Assembly (NCBI GenBank): GCA_963839725.1
Contig: CAWIWT010000022.1
Span: 186,001-250,000, forward strand
DNA length: 64,000 nucleotides
From: Kumtagia sp963839725
GTDB taxonomy: Bacteria; Pseudomonadota; Alphaproteobacteria; Rhizobiales; Rhizobiaceae
Direction of reading: 5' to 3'
This document shows positions 56,143 to 64,000 of the stretch, piece by piece (position 1 is the first letter of the stretch; every line of letters starts with the position of its first letter). The notes below the pieces were generated by a model, which worked only from the letters and a program-made list of their open reading frames with translations, did not search any database and was not told the DNA's origin. The position numbers were made by a program, and so were the translations under genes.

Positions 56143-57552
56143 TCACTTCAGGCAATCGTGCGTGTGCCCGCAATGGATTCTAATTCTCCTCAAGCGAAGC
56201 TGGTCATCAATGAATTCGAGACGATGGGTTTTATGGACACGTGGGGGATCCATGTCATCCTCATAGTCTTTGTGATCCTCGTCTCCGAACTCACCGTAAT
56301 CGACGAGGCCGTTAATGAATAGTCGATCCACGAACGTCTTGGCTGCCTCCTCGGCGCTCAAAGGCTCTATCGACCTTCCATCTCTTGCCGCGCTCCTGGC
56401 AATGGTTTCTCCCGGATCTGTCGGAAATTCAACGTATAACGGCCGGTCGAGGCCATAGTCGGCGGACGGGAGCGGACTGAATTTCGGCGTGTAAGTGTGC
56501 TCCGCGACTTCTCCGGCGAAACCTGTATCTTCTGCGGCGGTGGGTGACGAGAGTATGGCCGCTGCCAATTCAAGTGAGAGAATCAATCGCCCGACAAAGA
56601 CGTCTCTGAAGACTGCCCGATATGCCTCATTTCTCGCTGCGCCTGCGAGCATCATCTTGGCCGCAACCGAAGCATAATATTGCGGCACGAGTGGAGCATT
56701 TATCACTGCCTCAACCATTATGTCCCGCAATTCGATCGTGACATCGCGCAACTGGTCTGATGTAGCTGCGGGATGAACGGCCAGCATGCCAGCCAATACT
56801 TCGAACAGAGCGCCGGTGAAAACCCGCGAGAAGGAATGGGGCTTAGATGTTAAAATTGAGGAGGGGCCTGTCGGGTCCAGATCGGCTGGGGGGGCGTAGC
56901 AGAACGTGTTCCACGCGTTGCGTAGGCAATCCGGGTCCGCATCACCGGGAAACAGCGTGTAAAGTGCCGTCCCGAATTGCTCCGCAATACGCGAGAGTCG
57001 TGAAGAGCAGTAGATGTTTCCGCTCGTGCTTGCCAGGATGGAACTTCGCATTGTCGCGATTTGCAGCGCGCATAATATTGCGCTCACGTCACCGAACGAT
57101 TCGTGAAAGGCAGCCGCCTCTTCATTACCAGAGTTCCAAAGTTGAACCTGGACGGCGTCAAGTATCGCATGACCGAGTTCGTGGCAAAGCATGTCCGCAC
57201 TGGCGGCAGCATAGATGAAGTTCCCCGGACTTAGCTGCCCCCGATAGAAATTGAGCGCCAGCCTGTCGTAGTTGGCGTTCCATCTGATTCCGACGCACAA
57301 CCTCACTTCAAGATTGGGACCAGTAAACCATTCCTGGTCGTATACCGCCGGCCCCCAAAAATCGGCGCCGCGCCTGAGCGCTTCGGCAGCGTTCCAATAT
57401 CTGAAATTGGGCGTTGTCGTATCCGGGTCAGGAGCCAGACAAGGCAGTGGAAAGCTATATTGGAAGGGGAGTTGCCCAATATACGGTTTCGCAGCACTAA
57501 CGGGCCCGCTTGAAGCAGGATCGTTCTCCCAAATTTGAATTTGCTCCACCAT
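56143..57552 (-). CDS. M4-like (gluzincin) metallopeptidase, first gene of accessory operon
   Basis: A 469-residue protein with the HExxH zinc site at H124-E125-H128 (CHELGHAILDA) and a third ligand in FHESFGDVSA (E151, with D155), the arrangement of thermolysin-family enzymes. No signal peptide is visible and the C-terminus (residues 390-469) is acidic. The first 80 residues (IQIWENDPASSGPVSAAKPY) look divergent from family propeptides. Active site residues are complete. It likely cuts proteins; a cytosolic or non-classically exported form is inferred. Confidence 0.72.
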   Translation of the reverse strand: MVEQIQIWENDPASSGPVSAAKPYIGQLPFQYSFPLPCLAPDPDTTTPNFRYWNAAEALRRGADFWGPAVYDQEWFTGPNLEVRLCVGIRWNANYDRLALNFYRGQLSPGNFIYAAASADMLCHELGHAILDAVQVQLWNSGNEEAAAFHESFGDVSAILCALQIATMRSSILASTSGNIYCSSRLSRIAEQFGTALYTLFPGDADPDCLRNAWNTFCYAPPADLDPTGPSSILTSKPHSFSRVFTGALFEVLAGMLAVHPAATSDQLRDVTIELRDIMVEAVINAPLVPQYYASVAAKMMLAGAARNEAYRAVFRDVFVGRLILSLELAAAILSSPTAAEDTGFAGEVAEHTYTPKFSPLPSADYGLDRPLYVEFPTDPGETIARSAARDGRSIEPLSAEEAAKTFVDRLFINGLVDYGEFGDEDHKDYEDDMDPPRVHKTHRLEFIDDQLRLRRIRIHCGHTHDCLK

Positions 57553-57630
57553 AGCGTTCCCCTATCGAAAGGTAACTTTGCGGTCGATCGTTAGGCGCGG
57601 CACGTCAGGTTTGAAGCCCACGGGCAAAGC

Positions 57631-58447
57631 TCAGGGCAAGTCGTCGCCTCTGATGTCTGGTATTAGGAGTGGCGTGCTGGCGTTCGGATTGCATCGCCTC
57701 CGATCAACCTCGCCATCAGTGGCGCCCTTGTAGGCCCAGTTGCGGATGGCGAAGTCCGGCGGGAAAGGCCGGTTCGCCGTGAGCGCCATCGACTTCAGCT
57801 CCTTGTCGCCGCGCATGATGGCGATCCGCTTTTTCGAATCGATAGCCGTCGACAAAGGTCCGCATTTGCGAAACCGTCGACTTACCGGCGCAGACGTGGA
57901 ATCGGGCAAGCATGTAGTGGGCGGCAGCCGCTAGGTTTGAGACTAACGAAGCCCCGGGGGCTCGCCGCTGGTCGACCAGGATCGGTTTCCAGGCGACGAA
58001 ATCGACGCCACAACATTGGTTGGCCTCGCCGGCGAGCGACGCCCATTCCGTTCCCTTCTCGCCACTGCGGATCACAGCGGGCGCCTTGTTTAACGCGTCC
58101 TGGATGGCGCTCAGAACGCCGGAATCATCCAGGCGGGTACATCCGAGGAACTCACGTCCATCATTTACCTGGTCGTCCGGCAGGCCTAGTTCGTAGATTT
58201 CCCGGTTGTTAATCACGCCTGCGGCGAATTCAATGCGGTGGAACGACAAGGTGTTTCCGAACATAGCCAACGCATTGCGCAGGAGCATTTCGCGATCGCT
58301 TGGGCTGAGCGCGTCTATCGCCTTTAGCATGTCCGGCATTGCCAGGCGGCTGACCGCATGGACTACCGGCTTCCAATCCTGGAAAACCATGGCGGATTTG
58401 GCCTTGGCCACGGCGTCCTTGACGTCCTGGAGGTCCTTCCCGCCCAT
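57631..58447 (-). CDS. Hypothetical protein (one frameshift near 57840)
   Basis: The minus-strand frame from 58447 (MGGKDLQDVKDAVAKAKSAM) is coding-like to about 57840 (QMRTFVDGY), and the next frame continues DSKKRIAIMRGDKELKSMAL to 57631. An extra C (TATGAT read as TATCGAT) explains the break, giving about 271 residues. No signal peptide or membrane span; no domain recognised. It precedes the metallopeptidase operon on the same strand but is separated by 78 bp. Confidence 0.6.
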
Positions 58448-59163
58448 GACAATCCCGCCTTTGGCCCATCCCGGACTGAAGTAAAGTCGGTTGCGACTAT
58501 GAACTAACCGCCAAGGCCCTACAAGGCGGCAATTGGCTCGCTACATCGCATCCTAACGATACCCCGCCGGAACCGGATTCCGGGAAGACAATTGATCGAA
58601 AAAGCGATGACTGCCCGCCGGTTCCAACTGAGCTAATCACCCGGTGGCCGTCGCGTCGGAATAACAGCAACAGTCAGAATCGCTGTAAACAGGCACTTGA
58701 GCGCGACGCCTGCGACATCAAGGAGCGTGCCGAAACATAGAGGCGGCGAATTCGACCCATTCTGCACGACGTTCGAGAACGCAAGCGATCGCTGCGCTCG
58801 GCGACACGTCGGGTTGACAGCAGGCGATAGCGACTGTCGCACTCGCGACGTGAGCTTCTGTATTCCTCGGACTCGATGGATGGACGACAAGATGCGCAGG
58901 TTTGCAACTGCTTCGATCGGCCGATCTCCCTTGCCGCAGCTGTGAAGACGATCAGGCGTCGCGCTGTCCTCACATGTCCGACCGGCAGCTGCCGCCGTCG
59001 TTGCGACGCTTGGCTATCGCCATCGTCGCAACGTTCGAACCTTCATTGAAGGCGTCGAAAAGTCGGTTCTCGCCCTCTATCTTGACATCCAGGTTAGCTC
59101 GGCGCCGCGCACCGGCAATGTCGGCACATACGAGGAGCGGGTCGACATTGTGGAGACGCGCCG
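58448..59163. other. Intergenic region without a recognisable gene
   Basis: About 715 bp with only short frames. A minus-strand frame ending near 58970 (GENRLFDAFNEGSNVATMAI) has some coding character and may be debris of a lost gene, but its family is unknown. Confidence 0.4.
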
Positions 59164-59886
59164 TCAAGCGAAGCTACGCTGTCGTATGTCAGCCTGCGGG
59201 GTCGTGGCAGCGCGGGAGACCGGCTTGATGTGGGCGAACATGCTGCGGGCGTTCCAAGTTGGAAATTCTCTTATGAGCGACGGGGAGCCATCGAGTTGGA
59301 TGCGGTCATCGCGGGTAGCTTGGGCCCAAGTGAGCTGGCCGGAGTGCCATTTGACGAAGGCTTCGGCTTCCGCCGTGATGTAGAGGTCCTCGTCGAAGCC
59401 GGGGTCCGTTTTGCAGATTTCGGTGTCTCCGAGCTCGATGAGTAGCCAGTAGCGCTCACGACGCGGGCGGCCGGTGAAGTCGAAGCGGATGACGACGCGT
59501 CGATTTGGGAGCCGGTCTCGGCGGAGCGCGTTGCTCATAGACCACAGGGCCACAAAGGGGTCGAGGTGCTCGGGGGCGATCTCGAGCCACCGCGCGCCCC
59601 ACTCGCCGAGCGACTGGCAGACCGCGAATAGGTCGTGGCCCGCCGAAGTGAGCTCGTAGTGGTGCCCGCGCCCGTCCGGCTTGGGTGCCGACTCGACGAC
59701 GCCGAGCCGTTCGAGCTGCTTGAGCCGCTGTGAGAGCAGGGTACGCGAGAGTCCGGGCGCGCCTTCAAGGATCTCGCTGAAGTTTCCGCAGCCAAGATGC
59801 AGGTTGCGGATGATCATCGGCGTCCAGCGCTCGGCGAAGATCTCGGCGCCACGAGCGATGGGGCAGTACTGGCCGTATGTCCTCAT
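59164..59886 (-). CDS. HxlR-family transcriptional regulator
   Basis: The start at 59886 (MRTYGQYCPIARGAEIFAER) fits the family: a CPIA-type cysteine near the N-terminus, then WTPMIIRNLHLGCGNFSEIL and a winged helix (LSQRLKQLERLGVVESAP). Longer than most HxlR proteins at 240 residues; the C-terminal half (RVVIRFDFTGRPRRERYWLL) could be a ligand domain. It is divergent from the flavin oxidase gene, so it probably controls it. Very high GC like its neighbour. Confidence 0.85.
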   Translation of the reverse strand: MRTYGQYCPIARGAEIFAERWTPMIIRNLHLGCGNFSEILEGAPGLSRTLLSQRLKQLERLGVVESAPKPDGRGHHYELTSAGHDLFAVCQSLGEWGARWLEIAPEHLDPFVALWSMSNALRRDRLPNRRVVIRFDFTGRPRRERYWLLIELGDTEICKTDPGFDEDLYITAEAEAFVKWHSGQLTWAQATRDDRIQLDGSPSLIREFPTWNARSMFAHIKPVSRAATTPQADIRQRSFA

Positions 59887-59990
59887 GACGCCAGTGTTGC
59901 GCACCTCCCTTCGGTTGTGAAGTCCAGATTTTGCACTTTCCGACCGCGGTCTGCGGTGGTTCGATGCGGCTGGCTTGAAAGGAGGACACG

Positions 59991-61448
59991 ATGACGACAC
60001 AGACGACCGCGGAAGTTGGCCACGCGAGCAAGGCGCCATCTGTCGTCGAGATCGACGGGTTTCGAGGCCAGCTGATTGGTGCCGACCACGCCGACTACGA
60101 CATCGCCCGTGCAGTCTGGAACGGTGCCATCGACCGGCGCCCGCACCTGATCGCCCGATGCATCGGGACCGCCGACGTGGTCGCGGCCGTGCGTTTCGCC
60201 CGCGACCACGATCTGGAGATCGCCATACGCGGCGGAGGCCACAACGTGGCGGGTACCGCCGTTTGCGACGGCGGGATCGTCATCGACCTCTCGGCCATGC
60301 GGGGCGTGCGAGTCGATCCCGCCGACCGCAGGGCCTGGGTGCAGGGTGGTGCGCTATGGGGCGACGTCGACCACGAGACGCAGGCGCACGGTCTGGCCAC
60401 CACCGGCGGAATCGTGAGCCACACAGGAGTCGCCGGGCTCACCCTCGGTGGTGGCGTCGGCTGGCTGATGCGCAAGCACGGCCTAACGATAGACAACCTC
60501 CTCGCCGTCGACGTCGTGACGGCCGACGGCGAGCTGCTGAGGGCGTCCGAGTACGAGCACCCCGACCTGTTCTGGGCGTTGCGAGGCGGCGGCGGCAACT
60601 TCGGCGTGGTCACCTCGTTCGAGTTCCGCCTCCATTCCGTCGGGCCCACCGTCTTGGCGGGGCCGATCCTCTGGGACGCAACCGACGCCGGGGAGGTTCT
60701 CCACTTCTACCGCGACTTCGTCCGCGACGCTCCCGACGAGCTCGGCACGGTCGTGAGGTTCGGCGCCGCGCCACCGCTACCGGTCATCCCCGAGGATCTG
60801 CACTGGCGTCCGGTGATAATGGTCGGTACCTGCTTCGCCGGACCGATAGGGGACGGCGAGCAGGTGCTCCGCCCGCTCCGCACATTCCGGACTCCCCTCC
60901 TCGACCTGGTCGGGCCGACGCCGTACGCGGGATTCCAGAGCGCGATCGACTCGACCGTCGTCCACGGTTGGAAATACTATTGGAAGTCCACCCACCTCCC
61001 CGAGCTCCGCGACGACCTCATCGACGTGATCGTCGGGCACGCGTTCTCCTGCTCGTCGCCACGGTCGTACGTGGCGATGTTTCACCTGAAGGGGGCGGTG
61101 AGTTGAGTCGCCGATGGCGGGACGGCGTTTGGGAACCGGCAGGCGTCGCACGCGATTACCCTCGATGGTGTGTGGAGGCCGGGCGAGGACTTCGGCGACC
61201 ACGACACCGCTTGGGCGAAAAAGTTCTTCGCCGCGCTCGGCCGCTTCAGCGAAGGCGTCTACGTCAACTTCCTCGGCGGCGACGAAGATCCTGACCGGGT
61301 CCGCGAGGCGTACGGCGACTCCGTCTACGGCCGGCTGGCGGAGGTCAAGACGAAGTACGACCCCGACAACGTCTTCCACCACAACCAGAACATCCGCCCG
61401 GGTTTGAGAAGTGGTATGGGTGGTTCCGACGGCGCCGGTGATGCTTGA
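59991..61448 (+). CDS. FAD-linked oxidase, berberine-bridge type, with in-frame TGA at 61104
   Basis: The frame is continuous from 59991 to 61448 except for a TGA codon 372 (61104-61106). AIRGGGHNVAGTAV carries the histidine (H84) that binds FAD, and TLGGGVGWLMRKHGLTIDNL follows the FAD-binding fold. After the TGA the protein continues normally with GDHDTAWAKKFFAALGRFSE and NVFHHNQNIRP of the BBE C-terminal domain. The likely original codon is CGA (Arg). The very high GC and codon choice suggest transfer from an actinobacterium. The gene is probably inactivated, or the TGA is a base error. Confidence 0.82.
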
Positions 61449-61700
61449 TCGGGTTGCGTGTTGGATGGGGTGCAGGGGGGGGGCGGCCTGCGCATCGGAC
61501 GCTGAGGCAGCGCGGTGCCCTGATGGTTCGGCGCGTGGTGGTGTTCAGGAACGGGCGGGTGGTGCGACCGATTAGCGTGACCACCTTCAAGCGCCGTTGG
61601 TACTGGACACCGAGATCAGCGAATTGATTGGCGTGCCGCCGTTGCGCGCCGCGGCGTACCATCGATTCATGCGCTTGGCCGGGGTGCAACGCCTCGGCTC
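61449..61700. other. Debris between oxidase and SRPBCC gene
   Basis: Contains a G9 run at 61475-61483 and scraps of coding-like sequence (ISELIGVPPLRAAAYHRFMR) ending TAG at 61702. No family is recognised. It marks the edge between the very GC-rich segment and the next module. Confidence 0.35.
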
Positions 61701-62147
61701 TTAGCCACGCGTCTCGGCGAGGGCGACTAGCTCCTGTAGGGCGCGGCCCACGTTGCGGTCGACGGCACGACGCATAACGAGCGCATTCAACAGCCAGCCG
61801 GCTAGCCCATACTTCATCTTGTAATCGAGCCGCTGGACGAGCCGGCTGCCCGAACCGGAAGGCTCGATGCGCGTGACCCAATGCATTGAACGGACCGGCC
61901 AATCGCTCTCGATGACCTCGAGCCCCACGCTCCGGCCTTCCTCCCAGTTTGTCACGCGCTCCACGACCTTGCCCTTCGGGACAAGCGCACATTCGCGCAC
62001 AGCCCCATTTCCGGCCCGGCAGGCGCCGGTAATGCGCGCCGAACGAACCGTCGGATTGTATTTCTCGACAGCCTCGAGATCGGACAGGATGGCCCACAGT
62101 TTGGCCGCCGGGCATTTTGCCGTCAGTTCATGGGAAATGACCGTCAT
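61701..62147 (-). CDS. SRPBCC (START-like) domain protein
   Basis: A 148-residue polyketide-cyclase/START-like protein: MTVISHELTAKCPAAKLWAI, then VEKYNPTVRSARITG and MHWVTRIEPSGSGSRLVQRL. It forms a hydrophobic ligand cavity; the ligand is unknown. It is divergent from the ArsR gene and shares an operator region with it. Confidence 0.82.
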   Translation of the reverse strand: MTVISHELTAKCPAAKLWAILSDLEAVEKYNPTVRSARITGACRAGNGAVRECALVPKGKVVERVTNWEEGRSVGLEVIESDWPVRSMHWVTRIEPSGSGSRLVQRLDYKMKYGLAGWLLNALVMRRAVDRNVGRALQELVALAETRG

Positions 62148-62156
62148 GACCTTCTC

Positions 62157-62215
62157 CACAAGCGACTGCTTGTGTTATACTCCATCCAGAGTGCTACCAC
62201 AAGCGATAACTTGTG
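62157..62215. promoter_or_regulatory. Two ArsR-type operator palindromes
   Basis: CACAAGCGACTGCTTGTG (62157-62174) and CACAAGCGATAACTTGTG (62198-62215) share ACAAGCGA and CTTGTG with centres 41 bp apart, about four helix turns. A TTATAC -10-like element sits between them. They lie between the divergent SRPBCC and ArsR genes. Confidence 0.7.
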
Positions 62216-62226
62216 AAGGAGACGAT

Positions 62227-62528
62227 GTGAAGACCGACCAAGTGCTCAAGGCCATCGCCGAGCCGCGACGGCTGAGATTCTCCGGGCTCTGCGAAGCGCA
62301 GGGGATATGTCCGTCACGGAAATCGGCAAGCGGGTCGAAGTCACGCAGCAGGCAGCGAGCCTCCATCTCAAAGTTCTGGAGCAAGCCGGATTGGTGGAGG
62401 CGCGCCGCGTCGGCACGCGCCACCTCTACGCGGTAAGGCCGGAAGGCTTCCGGCCGGTTCAGGCCTTTGTCGCGGAGTTCTGGACCGATCATCTGAGAAG
62501 CCTGAAGGGCGATTTGGAGAGCCAGTGA
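62227..62528 (+). CDS. ArsR-family regulator (one frameshift near 62280)
   Basis: GTG 62227 with GAAGGAGA upstream gives MKTDQVLKAIAEPRRLR. A lost A (GAATTC read as GATTC) moves the frame, and it continues DMSVTEIGKRVEVTQQAASL then HLKVLEQAGLVEARRVGTRH. The winged-helix recognition helix is complete. No metal-binding cysteines are seen. Its stop overlaps the GTG of the AHSA1 gene. Such ArsR-AHSA1 pairs are usually autoregulated. Confidence 0.82.
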
Positions 62529-62965
62529 CCAAGGCGTTCACATCGACCATCGAAATTCAGGCGCCGCCGGAGACGGTGTTTCGCCATTTTGTCGAACCGG
62601 AACGTCTCGTGCGTTGGATGGGCGACTACGCACGCCTGGAAGCCGTTGATGACGGCATTTTTTCGGTCGACATCAACGGCGTGCTCATTCGTGGGCATTT
62701 CATTGCGCTGGAGCCTGCGCGGCGAATTGAGATTGCCTGGGGCGAAGCTGGAAATGCGGCGATGCCTCCAGGCTCGACACATCTTCTGATCGAGCTTGTG
62801 CCCACGCAGACCGGGACGCGCCTGACATTGACCCATTCGGGCCTAGTCGAGGAGGAGGCACGAAAGCACGCGATCGGCTGGCCACATTTCCTCGCCAGGC
62901 TCGTCGTCGCATCTCAAGGCCGCGACCCGGGCAAGGACCCATGGTCAGCTTCGCCAGGCGCATGA
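62525..62965 (+). CDS. AHSA1/SRPBCC domain protein coupled to ArsR
   Basis: A 146-residue AHSA1-like protein: FTSTIEIQAPPETVFRHFVE, then RWMGDYARLEAV and GTRLTLTHSGLVEEEARKHA. GTG 62525 overlaps the ArsR stop. It is the usual partner of ArsR in this module; ligand unknown. Confidence 0.85.
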   Translation: MTKAFTSTIEIQAPPETVFRHFVEPERLVRWMGDYARLEAVDDGIFSVDINGVLIRGHFIALEPARRIEIAWGEAGNAAMPPGSTHLLIELVPTQTGTRLTLTHSGLVEEEARKHAIGWPHFLARLVVASQGRDPGKDPWSASPGA

Positions 62966-63064
62966 GAGCCTAAGCTTCCATATCGCGAGCACGCCTACCA
63001 GATGACCCTGCGCGCGTTTAAGCCATGCGATGATGTCGGGGTGGGAAGTGTGCGTTTCAGCCAT
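62945..63064 (-). pseudogene. Truncated CsoR/RcnR-like metal-sensing repressor
   Basis: From ATG 63064 the minus strand reads MAETHTSHPDIIAWLKRAQG then HLVGVLAIWK, matching the first helix of CsoR/RcnR/NreA repressors (H-x-x-I-x-x-L-K-R-A-x-G-H-L). Similarity ends abruptly near residue 30 at the AHSA1 gene's end. The remaining two helices with the metal ligands are missing. Confidence 0.45.
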
Positions 63065-63222
63065 ATCCTATCTTCAGGGAAGGATAGCTGAAATTGCAAT
63101 TGCGCGCTGCTCGCTACCGAAAATGAATAGCGTATTCCCGCGCCGGGGTTGCCTGAAGGCGACACACTCGCGACGTTACGCAAGCCCCTAACAGCCTCCC
63201 TCCCGATGCGTTGTAGAGGTTG

Positions 63223-64000
63223 TCATTGCTCTTCCGGCGGCTTCAAGTGCCGAAACTGGATCAGTAGGAGCAGGTCGTAAGCGATCTTGAGAACGCCGCA
63301 GATGATTAGCGGCCAAGCCTGCAGCGACGCCAAGAACAGAGCACCCGCCAGGGCGGGGCTCGCAGCGGCGGCGAGGCTGCGAGGCACCGAGGTAATGCTC
63401 GCTGCGGCCGGCCGCTCGGCTTCTGTGACAACCGCCATGACGTAGGAGGAGCGGGCCGGCACATCCATCTGCGAGAGTGCCGCCCGGATCAGTAGCAGCA
63501 GCAGCGCAACGGGAAGTGTTGGCGAAAGCGCAGCCATAATCAGGCAGAGGCTCGCAGGGATGTGCGTGAACACCATAGTGTTGACGAGGCCGATATGGCG
63601 TGACAACCACGCCGCCACGGGGAACGACAGCGCCGACAGCACGCCCGACCAGAAAAAGAACAACCCCGCAGAGGAAAGCGGCAGTTCGAACCGTTCGAAC
63701 AGCCACAGCGCCAGCAGCGACTGCACGACGAAACCGCCGGCAAAGGCATCGAGACTGAACAGCGCCGCCAGCTTGTAGACAATGTATCGAGATGGTCCGA
63801 GCGCCGGGGTCTTCTGCGGCATTGTTGCCTGAGGCCGTGTCGGCATGCGCGAGTAAATCCAAGCGCCAACGACGCCCAGGAACCCGTACAGTACGAACAT
63901 AACCTTGATGGCCGTAAGCTGGCCCATGCCAATCAGGCCCGACAAGTCCGGGATGCCCGCAGCCAGTGCGCCAAAAGCGCCCGCAACCGCGCCCACGAGG
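63223..64000 (-). CDS. MFS transporter (5' end outside window)
   Basis: The frame is open through the right edge of the window. At least seven hydrophobic segments are visible (for example TAIKVMFVLYGFLGVVGAWI and ALLLLLIRAALSQMDVPARS). MDVPARSSYVMAVV and SITSVPRSLAAAASPALAGA are typical of the C-terminal half of a 12-helix exporter. With the CsoR/RcnR-like fragment next to it, a metal-efflux role (NreB-like) is possible but unproven. Confidence 0.75.
   Translation of the reverse strand, partial: LVGAVAGAFGALAAGIPDLSGLIGMGQLTAIKVMFVLYGFLGVVGAWIYSRMPTRPQATMPQKTPALGPSRYIVYKLAALFSLDAFAGGFVVQSLLALWLFERFELPLSSAGLFFFWSGVLSALSFPVAAWLSRHIGLVNTMVFTHIPASLCLIMAALSPTLPVALLLLLIRAALSQMDVPARSSYVMAVVTEAERPAAASITSVPRSLAAAASPALAGALFLASLQAWPLIICGVLKIAYDLLLLIQFRHLKPPEEQ

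Noticed and set aside
61104..61106. TGA as a selenocysteine codon in the oxidase
   Set aside because: Family members do not use selenocysteine here, no SECIS-like hairpin is evident directly downstream, and arginine (CGA) is the likely ancestral residue.
59975..61294. 439-residue arginine-rich frame overlapping the flavin oxidase
   Set aside because: It is a shifted frame of the oxidase and its composition is typical of shadows.

Overview
The window is chromosomal DNA from an alphaproteobacterium of the order Hyphomicrobiales (Rhizobiales). It is most like Mesorhizobium or related Phyllobacteriaceae; this assignment is inferred from gene content and was not computed. The indicators are a fused trpE(G) gene behind a trp attenuator, a ChoXWV choline importer, the CtrA/ChpT/SciP cell-cycle genes, EipA (DUF1134), GANTC (CcrM-type) sites, CTTGAC/CTATAT-type promoter spacing and many GC-rich nested palindromes between genes.

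Layout. (1) 1-5 kb: the end of a BatA/DUF4159 membrane-protein cluster. (2) 5-8.7 kb: clpS and the choXWV choline transporter. (3) 9-15.9 kb: a five-gene cassette holding a coiled-coil protein, an unknown protein, an AAA ATPase, another unknown and a DUF2333 membrane protein. This is the best candidate in the window for an undescribed cellular system. (4) 15.9-19.1 kb: a toxin-antitoxin-like pair, formate-THF ligase and an SDR. (5) 19.3-32.3 kb: a phytase-like esterase behind a Pho-box-like site, an AstE-like hydrolase, trpL/trpE(G), a CDF metal exporter, a metallopeptidase-toxin-like gene with a secreted partner, a BNR-propeller/MoaD-like pair, an AbrB-type permease, and leuA behind a Leu attenuator. 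Nearly every gene in this block except the AstE-like one carries 1-nt indels, which looks like poor base accuracy and not biological decay. (6) 32.4-41.5 kb: ordinary chromosomal genes, including an unknown membrane protein behind a perfect CtrA box. (7) 41.7-45.5 kb: chpT, a CheY-like gene, ctrA, fliJ-like, pqiA-like and sciP, a compact cell-cycle hub. (8) 45.8-49.3 kb: mnmA, a methyltransferase, a Gfo/Idh oxidoreductase and tRNA-Met.

From the tRNA to the end (49.3-64 kb) the content becomes accessory: an IS21 transposase remnant, other gene fragments, a three-gene operon (M4-like metallopeptidase, NTF2-like secreted protein, di-haem c-type secreted protein), an HxlR regulator beside a berberine-bridge-type oxidase interrupted by an in-frame TGA, an ArsR/AHSA1 module with two matching operator palindromes, a truncated CsoR/RcnR-like regulator and a partial MFS permease.

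Regulation visible in sequence: two amino-acid attenuators (trp, leu), several intrinsic terminators, a Pho-box-like triple repeat, CtrA boxes, GANTC clusters, an ArsR-type double operator, and a palindromic repeat element that has apparently inserted at start codons, once with a 15-bp direct duplication.
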